Part shown: positions 8,413-16,200 of the stretch, piece after piece
How positions within the stretch are numbered: the stretch's first letter is position 1
How the letters are laid out: each line of letters begins with the position of its first letter
From: Thermoleophilia bacterium UBA2241
GTDB taxonomy: Bacteria > Actinomycetota > Thermoleophilia > UBA2241
Assembly (NCBI GenBank): GCA_002347645.1
Contig: DDYF01000035.1
Span: 1-40,001 of the forward strand
Direction: 5' to 3'
Length of the DNA: 40,001 nt
The notes under the pieces: generated by a model
What the model saw: only the letters and a program-made list of their open reading frames with translations
What the model was told of the DNA's origin: nothing
The model's database searches: none
Translations under genes and position numbers: made by a program

Positions 8413-8539
8413 CGTCGCCTCCCGCAGATCGTAGGGCTGCGCTCGCCGCGCCGTGTGTAAGCGGAGGGTACCCGGCGACCGCCGAAGCCTCACGCGCGGG
8501 GAACCGGCCCCATGAGCGCGCACGTGTGCCGGGGTCGGA

Positions 8540-8591
8540 CGTGCGGGCGGGCCCCGGTTGAAGGGGGTCGCACCCGGGGCCCGCCCGCACG
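8540..8591 (-). terminator. Long GC hairpin downstream of the DUF4349 gene
   Basis: A perfect 18-bp inverted repeat pairs 8540-8557 (CGTGCGGGCGGGCCCCGG) with 8574-8591, with a 16-nt loop. It lies about 40 nt past the stop of the minus-strand DUF4349 gene and before the quinone reductase start, so it probably ends transcription of the former. There is no T-run on either side. Confidence 0.7.
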
Positions 8592-8629
8592 CGGCCCGGC
8601 AGGCGCCGGGTGCCGCCACGCCGATCCGA

Positions 8630-9751
8630 CTAGCTTTGGGTGGCCGGAGCCTGCGGCGCCTGCGGCGTGCGCGACGAGCGCCGACGCAGGATGGCCCGGC
8701 GCGCGTAGTAGGCGACCACTCCGGCGACGGCAGCCAGCGCCAAGAAGGGAAGCAGCGCGCCGAGGGCGACGGCGCTCGCCTTGGCACCGTCGGCGATGAG
8801 GCCGAGTGAGTTCGTGAACGCGCCCCAGAAGGAGTCGGACTCGTCGATCGCGCCCGGCTGCGGGACGCCGTGCTCGTGCATCGACACGGTGATCGTGCCG
8901 TAGCTCGTGACCTCGCCGAGGCGGGCGACCTCGGCGGAGAGCTGCTCGACCCTGAGCTGCGTCTGGTCGATCCGGTCCTGGACGGCGAGCGTCTCCTTGA
9001 TGGTCCTCGCCTGGTCGAGGAAGCCGAGCAGGCGCTTCTCGACCGCCTTCGCGTGTCGCAGGCGAGCCCGCAGGTCGACCATCTGGGCGCTGACGTCCTC
9101 GGCGGAGGTGGTCAAGTCGACCACCTCGCCGAGCTTGGCGAAGCGCTCGACGGCCGCGTCGAACCTGGCCTCGGGGACGCGTACGGTCACGGTCCCGTAT
9201 TGCAGGACGTCGGTTTGACCGCCGATGTTCTGCGACGATCTCGTCTCGTCGTACTCGAGCCCGGTGGCGGCGCCGCTTGCATCGTCGGCCAGAGGCTCTG
9301 CCCCGCCGTACCAGGCGGTCTCGCTGCCCACGAAGCTGGAGAGGACGTAACCGCCCATGCCAAGAGTGATCGCACCGACCCGCTGCATGGCCGGGCGCAG
9401 CTCGTGGCGCTTGACCGTCAGCGTGATCGAACCGTTGCGGATGAGGTAGTGCGCGCCGGGAAACGTCGCCGGCAGCATGTCGGCGTACACGCCCTCGCCG
9501 GTGCCGCCGTCCTCGGCGGATCCCCCGGCGTCGAGGGCTTCCTTGGCCTGGCCGAGCGCCTGGTCGGGCGCCGCCCCGGCGACGGTGCTCTCGTCGCCGT
9601 CGTAGACGGAGCGCTCCACGTTGCCGTACGTGGTGGCTCTGGAATCGTCGCCCTCGCCGGCGTTCCTCGCAAGGGCGCCGACGAGGGCGAAGACGGCGAG
9701 CAGCGCGACAAGCGCGACCGGGATCACGACCCACAGACGTTTGCCTCTCAT
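8630..9751 (-). CDS. DUF4349 domain-containing membrane protein
   Basis: 373-residue protein matching the DUF4349 pattern: an N-terminal signal anchor (hydrophobic residues about 7-27), an extracytoplasmic region with two related beta segments (YLIRNGSITLTVKR near 103 and LQYGTVTVRVPEARFDAAV near 185), a coiled coil rich in charged residues (about 215-285, including LRARLRHAKAVEKRLLGFL), a closing strand SYGTITVSMHE, and a C-terminal membrane helix (about 325-350) followed by a basic, Pro/Ala-rich tail. The function of the family is not established; it resembles envelope-associated proteins. The ATG at 9751 has GGAGGAG just upstream. Neighbours are unrelated enzymes, so context gives no role. 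Confidence 0.85.
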   Translation of the reverse strand: MRGKRLWVVIPVALVALLAVFALVGALARNAGEGDDSRATTYGNVERSVYDGDESTVAGAAPDQALGQAKEALDAGGSAEDGGTGEGVYADMLPATFPGAHYLIRNGSITLTVKRHELRPAMQRVGAITLGMGGYVLSSFVGSETAWYGGAEPLADDASGAATGLEYDETRSSQNIGGQTDVLQYGTVTVRVPEARFDAAVERFAKLGEVVDLTTSAEDVSAQMVDLRARLRHAKAVEKRLLGFLDQARTIKETLAVQDRIDQTQLRVEQLSAEVARLGEVTSYGTITVSMHEHGVPQPGAIDESDSFWGAFTNSLGLIADGAKASAVALGALLPFLALAAVAGVVAYYARRAILRRRSSRTPQAPQAPATQS

Positions 9752-9768
9752 GGTCTCCTCCTCGCAAG

Positions 9769-9784
9769 GGCCGCCGGGGCGGCC
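9769..9784 (-). terminator. Short GC palindrome downstream of putA
   Basis: GGCCGCC/GGCGGCC with a 2-nt centre lies about 60 nt beyond the putA stop and just upstream of the DUF4349 gene. It may be a terminator or attenuator for putA; weak case. Confidence 0.35.
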
Positions 9785-9841
9785 GCTTTGGTCTGGCGGG
9801 GAGACGCGGGGGGCGGCGAGAGGGTTCGCGCCGTCCGGCGG

Positions 9842-12800
9842 TCAGCGATCGACGATCGCATCCGGAGGCGCGAACCCACGGCGCATCGTGTTCTCGGTGA
9901 TCACGCGCGGGGTGAGGAAGTGCAAGAGGTACTCGGGCCCGCCGCTCTTGGCTCCGGTGCCGCTCATCTTGAACCCGCCGAACGGCTGACGTTCGACCAG
10001 GGCGCGGGTGATGCCGCGGTTGATGTAGAGGTTGCCGACACGGAAGTCGTGTCGCGCGCGCTCGATCGAGGCCGGGCTGCGTGACATGAGGCCGCCGGTC
10101 AGCGCGTACCTGACGCCGTTGGCCAGACGCAGGGCATCGTCGATGTCCTTCGCCTTCATGACCGCGAGCACCGGGCCGAGGATCTCCTCCTGCGCGATGG
10201 TGGCGTCGGGCGCGACGTCGGCGAAGATGTGCGGGGCGACGTAGAAGCCGCCGCCGGGCCATCCGCCCGGCGGCGGCTCGATCGTCGCCGCAAGGCGTGC
10301 TTCCTTCATGCCCTGGGCGATGAACCCCTCGACGCGTTCCCTCGCCGCCGCGCTGATCAGAGGGCCGAGGCGCGTACCCGGCGCCTCGGGCAGGCCGACG
10401 CGCAAGCTGCGCGTGGCTGCGCCCAGGCGGCGCAAGAAGTCGTCGTGGGCCTGCTGCACGACGATCACCCGTGAGGCGGCTGAACACGTCTGTCCCGCGT
10501 GGTGGAACGCCGACGCCACCGTCTCGGTGACCGCCACGTCGAGGTCGGCGTCGGCGTCGACGACGATCGCGTTCTGACCTCCCATGGCCGCGACGACGGT
10601 CTTGACCCCGTCGCCGGCGAGGTTCTGTGCCGCCCGCCCGATGACGTCCGTTCCGGTCCCGCTGGATCCCGTGAACGCGACGACGTCGACCCCGGCGTGG
10701 CGGACGAGGAAGTCGCCGACCTCCTCGCCCGGGCACGGCAGGAAGTTCACGGTGCCTGACGGGGCGCCGGCTTCGGCGAGCAGTCGGATCATCCTCGCCG
10801 CCACGACAGGGGTCGGACCCGCGGGCTTGACGATCACGGTGTTGCCGGCTACGAGGGCCGCACCGGCTGCGCCGGCCAGGAGGGCGAGAGGCGAGGTCCA
10901 GGTGCAGATCACGAGGGCGATGCCACGCGGTACGTACGAGGACGCATTATGCTCGCCGGGGGCGCTGCCGACGCGCCGCGCTGGATCGAGGCGGAGCATC
11001 TCGCGACCGTAGAACTCGAGGAAGTCGACGGCGTCGCCCACCTCGGCGCTCGCCTCACGTCGCGTCTTGCCGGCCTCCAGCGTGACGAGCGCGGCGAGGT
11101 CGAAGGCGTCTCTGCGCACGAGCTCGGCGGCGCGGAAGAGCACGCCGGCGCGCTCGCGCGCCGGCGTGTCGCGCCACGCCGCCAAGGCCGCTCGAGCGGC
11201 GGCGACTGCGGCTTCAGCCTCCGCTCGCCCGCCGTAGGCGGTCGTGCCGATCACTTCGTCCGGCTGCGCCGGGTTCACGGAGGTCAGGCGCTTCGCCGTG
11301 TCGATCTCGCGCCCGCCGATGACGAGCGGGTGGTGGCCGCCGAGCCCGGCGCGCACGCTGGTCAACGCCGCGTCGTAGGCCTCCCGTACGTCGGGCTGCG
11401 TGAAGGACGGAAGGGGGTGGTTGCGGAACGGCGCCGGTGCCGTCTCGTCGGTGGGCAGGATCGGTGGTGCCGGCGCCGGGCCGCGGCCGAAGGCGGCCGA
11501 GGGCGCCGGCGCCCGCACCAGCTCGTCGGCGGCCACGCCTTCGACGAAGGTCTGGCGCAGGAACGAGTCGTTCGCGGTGTTCTCGAGGAGCCGGCGCACG
11601 AGGTAGGCCATGCCTGGGACGGGGTCGCCGACGGGTGCGTACTCGCGCAGCCGCAGACCGAGCTCGCGCACGGCGTGCTTGACGGGCTCGCCCATGCCGT
11701 GCAGCGTCTGGATCTCGAACGCGTCGTCGGGCAGGCCGAGCTCGCGCGCCGTGACGACGGCCGCGGCCAGGGAGCGCACGTTGTGGCTCGCGAACGCCGG
11801 CCTCACGTGCCCGGGGTCGCGAAGGATCGTCTCGGCGAGCCGTTCGTACATTGCGTCGGTGTCGGGCTTGTGCGTGAACACGGGGACGGGCCAGCCCTCC
11901 TGCGCGGCGACGACGGTCTCGTAGTCCCAGTACGCACCCTTGACGAGGCGAAGGTGGAAGCGTCGTCCGCCGCTCTTGGCCCAGGAGAGCAGACGGTCGA
12001 GCTCGCGGTCGGCGTCGCGCAGGTACGCCTGCAGCACCACACCGGCGTCCGTGTAGGCGAGGAACTCGTCCTCGTCGAGCAGGGACGTGAACACCTCGTA
12101 CGTCAGTCCTCGGAAGCGGGCCTGCTCGAGGTCGATGGTCAGCGCGACGCCCTCGTCCATCGCCCGACGCATGATCGGGCGCAGCCGGTCCTTGACGGCG
12201 GTGACGCTGCCTTCGAAGTCGACGGGGTCGAGCTGCGAGTGCAGCGAGGTGAGCTTGACGGAGAGATGGATGCGGGGCAGCGGACCCCACGAAGCCCGGT
12301 CGACGACGGCGACCGGGGGCCATGAGCGTGCTTCGCGCGCGAGGGTGTCGATGAGGTCGAGGTAGGTGCGCTGGTACTGCTCGGCCTCGACCTCGCTGAC
12401 GCACGCCTCGCCGAGGACGTCCAGCGTGAAGCCGACTCCTTCGCGACGCAGGTCGCGCAGCACTCCCGCGGCGTCGGCCGCGTCGCGGCCGACGATGAAG
12501 CGCTGCGCGAACCCCTTCATCTGGCGGCGGATCACGGCGGTGGCGAGCGGCGCAACCGGCGAGCGCCGCCCGGTGAGGTTGACGCCCCAGCGGAGCACCT
12601 TCGGGGCCTCGACGCCCTGGCGAGCGAAGTACTCGCGCAGGTGCCGGGCGATCTCGCTGCGGCTGCGCAGGGTGGGGTAGACGTCGACGAACCGCAGCAG
12701 GTCCACCTTGAGCCGCTCGTCGCTCATCGCCCAATCCATCATCTCGCCCTGCCACCGTTCGGGCGAGAAGACCGAAGGCTTGGCCGTGCGCGTCAGGGCG

Positions 12801-12850
12801 AGAAGGTCCCGCGCCAGCGCCTCGACGCGGCTCTCGCGGCTCGCGGTCAT
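9842..12850 (-). CDS. putA: Bifunctional proline dehydrogenase / L-glutamate gamma-semialdehyde dehydrogenase
   Basis: 1002-residue fused proline catabolic enzyme. The N-terminal half (about 60-430) is the FAD-dependent proline dehydrogenase barrel: the segments IHLSVKLTSLHSQLDP, ALTIDLEQARFRGLT, FHLRLVKGAYWDYE and IQTLHGMGEP carry the substrate and FAD contacts of the family. The C-terminal half (about 500-1000) is an aldehyde dehydrogenase with the nucleophile C789 in HAGQTCSAASR. The conserved general-base Glu, normally 34 residues before that Cys, is Ala here (A755 in VVAAMGGQN), which may affect activity. There is no N-terminal ribbon-helix-helix domain, so it is not a self-regulating PutA of the E. 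coli type. It lies four bases after the nitroreductase stop with only a weak SD, suggesting coupled translation. Overall reaction: proline to glutamate. Confidence 0.93.
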   Translation of the reverse strand: MTASRESRVEALARDLLALTRTAKPSVFSPERWQGEMMDWAMSDERLKVDLLRFVDVYPTLRSRSEIARHLREYFARQGVEAPKVLRWGVNLTGRRSPVAPLATAVIRRQMKGFAQRFIVGRDAADAAGVLRDLRREGVGFTLDVLGEACVSEVEAEQYQRTYLDLIDTLAREARSWPPVAVVDRASWGPLPRIHLSVKLTSLHSQLDPVDFEGSVTAVKDRLRPIMRRAMDEGVALTIDLEQARFRGLTYEVFTSLLDEDEFLAYTDAGVVLQAYLRDADRELDRLLSWAKSGGRRFHLRLVKGAYWDYETVVAAQEGWPVPVFTHKPDTDAMYERLAETILRDPGHVRPAFASHNVRSLAAAVVTARELGLPDDAFEIQTLHGMGEPVKHAVRELGLRLREYAPVGDPVPGMAYLVRRLLENTANDSFLRQTFVEGVAADELVRAPAPSAAFGRGPAPAPPILPTDETAPAPFRNHPLPSFTQPDVREAYDAALTSVRAGLGGHHPLVIGGREIDTAKRLTSVNPAQPDEVIGTTAYGGRAEAEAAVAAARAALAAWRDTPARERAGVLFRAAELVRRDAFDLAALVTLEAGKTRREASAEVGDAVDFLEFYGREMLRLDPARRVGSAPGEHNASSYVPRGIALVICTWTSPLALLAGAAGAALVAGNTVIVKPAGPTPVVAARMIRLLAEAGAPSGTVNFLPCPGEEVGDFLVRHAGVDVVAFTGSSGTGTDVIGRAAQNLAGDGVKTVVAAMGGQNAIVVDADADLDVAVTETVASAFHHAGQTCSAASRVIVVQQAHDDFLRRLGAATRSLRVGLPEAPGTRLGPLISAAARERVEGFIAQGMKEARLAATIEPPPGGWPGGGFYVAPHIFADVAPDATIAQEEILGPVLAVMKAKDIDDALRLANGVRYALTGGLMSRSPASIERARHDFRVGNLYINRGITRALVERQPFGGFKMSGTGAKSGGPEYLLHFLTPRVITENTMRRGFAPPDAIVDR

Positions 12851-12854
12851 CGCG

Positions 12855-13382
12855 TCACCGTGCGTGGCGGCCGACGCGTTCGTAGGAGACCTTCGATGGC
12901 TGGAACTGCGTCCGCGGCGCCTTCAGGGCGGCGGGATGGCCGAGGCCGATCAGGCAGAGGCAGCGGTGACAGTCAGCGGTCGTGCCCAGGATCGTCAGCG
13001 CCTCCACCTCGTCGGGGTTCGGCATCTCGCCCTGTTCCCAGATGCCCACCCAGCAGCTGCCAAGACCGAGCGCCGTCGCCGCAAGCAGGATGTTCTCCGT
13101 CGCCGCCGCGCAGTCCTCGACCCAGTACTTCGTGTCGGCCCGCGCCAGCACCGCGATCACCAGCGGAGCACGCGCCAGCAGGCCGGACCACTGGTGCACG
13201 CCGGCGAGCCTGGCGCGCGTCGCCGTGTCGCGCACGACGACGAAGTGCCACGGCCGGCCGTTCGACGAGCTCGGGGCCGCGAACGCCGCCTCCAGCAGGA
13301 CGCGTTCGTGCGGCGCCGACACGTCTTCAGCGGTGAAGCGGCGGACGCTGCGTCGCGCGAGGATCGCCTCGAAGGTGTCCAT
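12855..13382 (-). CDS. Nitroreductase family protein
   Basis: 175-residue FMN-dependent nitroreductase-family protein. The start MDTFEAILARRSVRRF is the classic family opening (ARRSVR contacts FMN phosphate), followed by FAAPSSSNGRPWHFVVVRD (about 36-54) and the LAATALGLGSCWVG block (about 105-118) found in the FMN/dimer region. Length fits the short, single-domain class. The ATG at 13382 is chosen over an upstream in-frame ATG at 13451 because it has GGGAG at good spacing and matches the family start; the longer version would also run through the promoter region. It precedes putA by four bases and both are probably one operon. Substrates of such proteins range from quinones to nitroaromatics; the natural one is not predictable. 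Confidence 0.88.
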   Translation of the reverse strand: MDTFEAILARRSVRRFTAEDVSAPHERVLLEAAFAAPSSSNGRPWHFVVVRDTATRARLAGVHQWSGLLARAPLVIAVLARADTKYWVEDCAAATENILLAATALGLGSCWVGIWEQGEMPNPDEVEALTILGTTADCHRCLCLIGLGHPAALKAPRTQFQPSKVSYERVGRHAR

Positions 13383-13437
13383 GACGCTCCCATCTGTGGC
13401 TCGGATGTCGGTGGCGGGGAGGCCGCCGACCGGCTGC

Positions 13438-13488
13438 CGGGATTCTACCAACGCCGGTCCTTCCTCAATCTCCAGGGGTAGAATCCCG
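13438..13488. promoter_or_regulatory. Mirror-image divergent promoter region
   Basis: CGGGATTCTACC (13438-13449) and GGTAGAATCCCG (13477-13488) are a perfect 12-bp inverted repeat with 27 nt between them. Each arm holds a TAGAAT -10-like hexamer facing outwards: 13479-13484 on the plus strand towards the GNAT gene at 13520, and 13442-13447 on the minus strand towards the nitroreductase at 13382. The -35 regions would overlap in the centre and are weak. Confidence 0.5.
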
Positions 13489-13519
13489 ACGGCCCGGATG
13501 TGCTGAGGGGAGGTAGGGG

Positions 13520-14020
13520 GTGGGACCGTCAGACCTCGAGGTGCGGCTCGAGCGCTTCACGCTCGACGACCTCGAAGAGGCGCGGACGCTCTGGCGTTCG
13601 ACCGGCATGTGGTTGCGCCCGTCCGACGAGCCAAGGCAGATGGGGCTTCTGGTGGCACGCGACCCCGACCTGCAGCTGGCCGCGCGCGATGCCGCCGGCC
13701 GGCTCGTCGGCACCGCGCTGGGCGGATGGGACGGTCGCCGCGCGTACGTCTACCACCTCGCCGTCGCGACCGACAGCCAACGGCAGGGCATCGCCTCGCG
13801 CCTCATGGACGAGCTCGAGGCGAGGTTCCTCGCGCGCGGGGCGCTCAAGGCGAAGCTGCAGGTCCTCGTGGGGAACGATGCTTCGCGTGCCTTCTTCCGC
13901 GCGCGTGGCTACCTGCTCGAGTCCGACTGCGAGCCGTGGGGTAAGGAACTCGTACCGGGCGGGGCGCCGCCGGCCTGCTGCGACCCGGCGGCGCCGGAGG
14001 ATCTGCGCGCCGCCAAGTGA
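13520..14020 (+). CDS. GNAT family N-acetyltransferase
   Basis: 166-residue GNAT protein. Motif A is visible as VYHLAVATDSQRQGIASRLM (residues about 76-95; the QRQGIA loop binds the acetyl-CoA pyrophosphate), followed by LKAKLQVLVGNDASRAFFRARGYLLE (motif B and the last strand). The GTG at 13520 follows GAGGGGAGG. The last 25 residues are Pro/Ala/Cys-rich (PPACCDPAAPED) and lie outside the fold. It is read divergently from the nitroreductase gene, across the symmetrical promoter region, and ends at a strong hairpin shared with the convergent agmatine deiminase gene. Substrate unknown; it is not close to the GNAT inside the methyltransferase cluster, which has a Cys motif that this one lacks. 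Confidence 0.85.
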   Translation: MGPSDLEVRLERFTLDDLEEARTLWRSTGMWLRPSDEPRQMGLLVARDPDLQLAARDAAGRLVGTALGGWDGRRAYVYHLAVATDSQRQGIASRLMDELEARFLARGALKAKLQVLVGNDASRAFFRARGYLLESDCEPWGKELVPGGAPPACCDPAAPEDLRAAK

Positions 14021-14026
14021 CAGAGC

Positions 14027-14061
14027 GGCCGGCGCGGACGAGGGGGACGTCTGCGCCGGCC
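14027..14061. terminator. Bidirectional terminator hairpin
   Basis: GGCCGGCGCGGACG (14027-14040) pairs with CGTCTGCGCCGGCC (14048-14061), 14 bp with one G-U pair and a 7-nt loop. It sits between the convergent GNAT (plus) and agmatine deiminase (minus) genes, followed on the plus strand by CTTGTGT. Confidence 0.75.
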
Positions 14062-14103
14062 CTTGTGTGGCGACGCCTGCGTGGCCCGCCCCGCGGGGGA
14101 CGA

Positions 14104-15198
14104 TCAGCCTCGCGGTTGCTGCTGGGTGATGCAGTGCACGTTGCCGCCGCCGAGCACGATCTCACGGCCGGCAACGGTCACGACGTCGCGCTCCGGGAAG
14201 AGGCGCTCGAGCGTCGCCTTGGCGACGGCGTCGTTGGGGTCGTCGAAGCTCGGCATGACGATGCCGCCGTTGCAGATCAGGAAGTTGAGGTACGAGGCGG
14301 CCGTCTTGTCGCCGGGTCGGCGCGGGATGCTGCCCTCCGCCGTGTCGATGCCCCAGGCCTCTTCCTCGGTGATCTCCATGATCGCCGGCATGGGGACGGT
14401 ATGGACCTCGAGCCGACGCCCCCGGGCGTCGGTGGCGTCGCGAAGGCGCGCGAGGTTGTCCTGCAGGAGCTCGTACCGCCAGTCGTCCTTGTCTTCGGTC
14501 AGCGCCGCGAGCACTACGCCGGGACGCACGAAACAGGCGACGTCGTCGACGTGGCCGTTGGTCTCGTCCGGGTCGATGCCGCGCTCCAGCCAGAGGACCT
14601 TCTCGACGCTCAGGTAGTCGCGCAGGTGCTGTTCGATCTGCTCGCGCGAGAGCTCGGGGTTGCGGCCCGGGCTGAGGAGGCACTCCTCCGTCGTCATGAC
14701 CGTGCCCTCGCCGTCGACGTGGAAGGATCCGCCCTCCATCACCAGCGGGGCCTTGTAGCGATCGACGCTCTCGATCTCGGCGACCTTGAGCGGGACCATC
14801 TGGTCCTTCTCCCAGGGGAAGTACAGCCCGTCGTAGAGGCCGCCCCAGGCGTTGAAGTCCCAGTGGACGGCCCGCACCTGCCCCTTGTCGTCGACGACGA
14901 ACGTCGGGCCGCAGTCTCGGATCCAGGCGTCGTTGCTTGAGATCTCGACGACGCGGATGTCGTCTGGCAGCATCATGCGCGCGTTCTCGTACTGATCGTG
15001 GTTCGCTCCCACGGTGACCGGCTCGAAGCGCGCAATCGCCGTCGCGACCCCGACCCACGCGCGCTGGGCCGGCTTGCCGCCCAGACGCCAGTTGTCAGGC
15101 CGTTGCGGCCAGAGCATCCACGTCCGGGCGTGGGGTTCGAACTCGCCGGGCATGCGGAAGCCGTCGGCGCACGGCGTGCTTGCGAGGAGTCTCGTCAT
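14104..15198 (-). CDS. aguA: Agmatine deiminase
   Basis: 364-residue agmatine deiminase (EC 3.5.3.12; guanidino-group-modifying superfamily, PF04371 type), converting agmatine to N-carbamoylputrescine and ammonia. Active-site elements are present in order: the N-terminal MPGEFEPHARTWMLWP, DAWIRDCGPTF (D95), MEGGSFHVDGEGT (E155), ETNGHVDD (H216) and the nucleophile C356 in GGGNVHCITQQQP. Length and C-terminal position of the Cys match the family. It starts with an ATG that overlaps the stop of carbamate kinase (ATGA), and is the last gene of the ptcA-antiporter-arcC-aguA operon, which holds the whole energy-yielding agmatine pathway. Confidence 0.96.
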   Translation of the reverse strand: MTRLLASTPCADGFRMPGEFEPHARTWMLWPQRPDNWRLGGKPAQRAWVGVATAIARFEPVTVGANHDQYENARMMLPDDIRVVEISSNDAWIRDCGPTFVVDDKGQVRAVHWDFNAWGGLYDGLYFPWEKDQMVPLKVAEIESVDRYKAPLVMEGGSFHVDGEGTVMTTEECLLSPGRNPELSREQIEQHLRDYLSVEKVLWLERGIDPDETNGHVDDVACFVRPGVVLAALTEDKDDWRYELLQDNLARLRDATDARGRRLEVHTVPMPAIMEITEEEAWGIDTAEGSIPRRPGDKTAASYLNFLICNGGIVMPSFDDPNDAVAKATLERLFPERDVVTVAGREIVLGGGNVHCITQQQPRG

Positions 15199-16175
15199 TG
15201 TGTCGCTCCGTTCTCGGGCGCCGGCACGATGTGCGTGCCGGCCCTGCCGGCCATGGCCCGGTTGACCTCGGTGAGGCTGGCGATGACGGCCTCGCCGCCG
15301 CGGCGCACGAAGCGCATCGCGGCGTCGATCTTGGGGCCCATGCTGCCGGCCTTGAAGTGGCCCTCGGCGGCGTACCGCTCCATCTCGGGCAGGGGTACGA
15401 CGCCGAGGGCGCGCTGGTCGGGGCCGCGGTAGTCGACGTAGACCTTGGGAACGTCGGTGAGGACGAGCAGGATGTCGGCCTCGACGTCGAGCGCCAGGCG
15501 CATGGCGGCAAGGTCCTTGTCGATGACCGCGTCGACGCCCGACAGGGCGCCGTTGCGAGCGCGCACGACAGGCACCCCGCCGCCGCCCGAGCAGACCACC
15601 ATGACACCGTCGCGCACGAGGTCGACGATCGCCTCGCGGGGGACGATCTCGACGGGCTCCGGCGAGGGCACGACGCGGCGCCAGCCGCGACCCGCGTCCT
15701 CCTTCATGGCGAAGCCCTGCTCGAGCATCATGGTCTTCGCCCTGGCCTCGTCGTAGAAGGGGCCGACCGGCTTGGACGGGTTCGTGAACGCGGGGTCCTT
15801 GGCGTCGACCGCGACCTGCGTGAGCAAGGTGACGACCGGCACGTCGAGCTTGCGCTTGCGCAGGTGGTTCTGCAGCGTCTGCTCGAGCATGTAGCCGATC
15901 TGCCCCTGGCTCATGGCGCCGCAGACGTCCATCGGCATCGGCGCCACGAGCTTGGAGGCGACCTCCTGCTGGATGAGCAGGTTGCCGACCTGCGGGCCGT
16001 TGCCGTGGGTCATCACCACGTGGTAGCCGTCGGCGACCATCTGCGCGATGCGCCGTGTCGCCCCGTCGACGTTGACGAGCTGCTCCTCGAAGGTCCCGAC
16101 CTGGCCGGGCTGGAGGATCGCGTTGCCGCCCAGGGCGACGACGACGGTCTTGCCGTCTCCGGATGTCTGCGTCAC
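15195..16175 (-). CDS. arcC: Carbamate kinase
   Basis: 326-residue carbamate kinase (EC 2.7.2.2), making ATP and carbamate from carbamoyl phosphate and ADP. Family motifs: VVVALGGNAILQPGQ at the N-terminus (phosphate loop), VMTHGNGPQVGNLLIQ (about 50-65), VVCSGGGGVPVV (about 205-216), GVDAVIDKDLAAMRLA and FKAGSMGPKIDAAMRFV near the end. The GTG at 16175 is preferred because a perfect AAGGAG stands six bases before it; a GTG at 16190 is in frame but would place that SD inside the gene. It uses the carbamoyl phosphate released by the carbamoyltransferase of the same operon, so it is the ATP-yielding step of agmatine catabolism; a role in arginine deimination is less likely because no arcA is present here. 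Confidence 0.95.
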   Translation of the reverse strand: MTQTSGDGKTVVVALGGNAILQPGQVGTFEEQLVNVDGATRRIAQMVADGYHVVMTHGNGPQVGNLLIQQEVASKLVAPMPMDVCGAMSQGQIGYMLEQTLQNHLRKRKLDVPVVTLLTQVAVDAKDPAFTNPSKPVGPFYDEARAKTMMLEQGFAMKEDAGRGWRRVVPSPEPVEIVPREAIVDLVRDGVMVVCSGGGGVPVVRARNGALSGVDAVIDKDLAAMRLALDVEADILLVLTDVPKVYVDYRGPDQRALGVVPLPEMERYAAEGHFKAGSMGPKIDAAMRFVRRGGEAVIASLTEVNRAMAGRAGTHIVPAPENGATQ

Positions 16176-16200
16176 CGCGCGCTCCTTCACCGCGAGGTCG

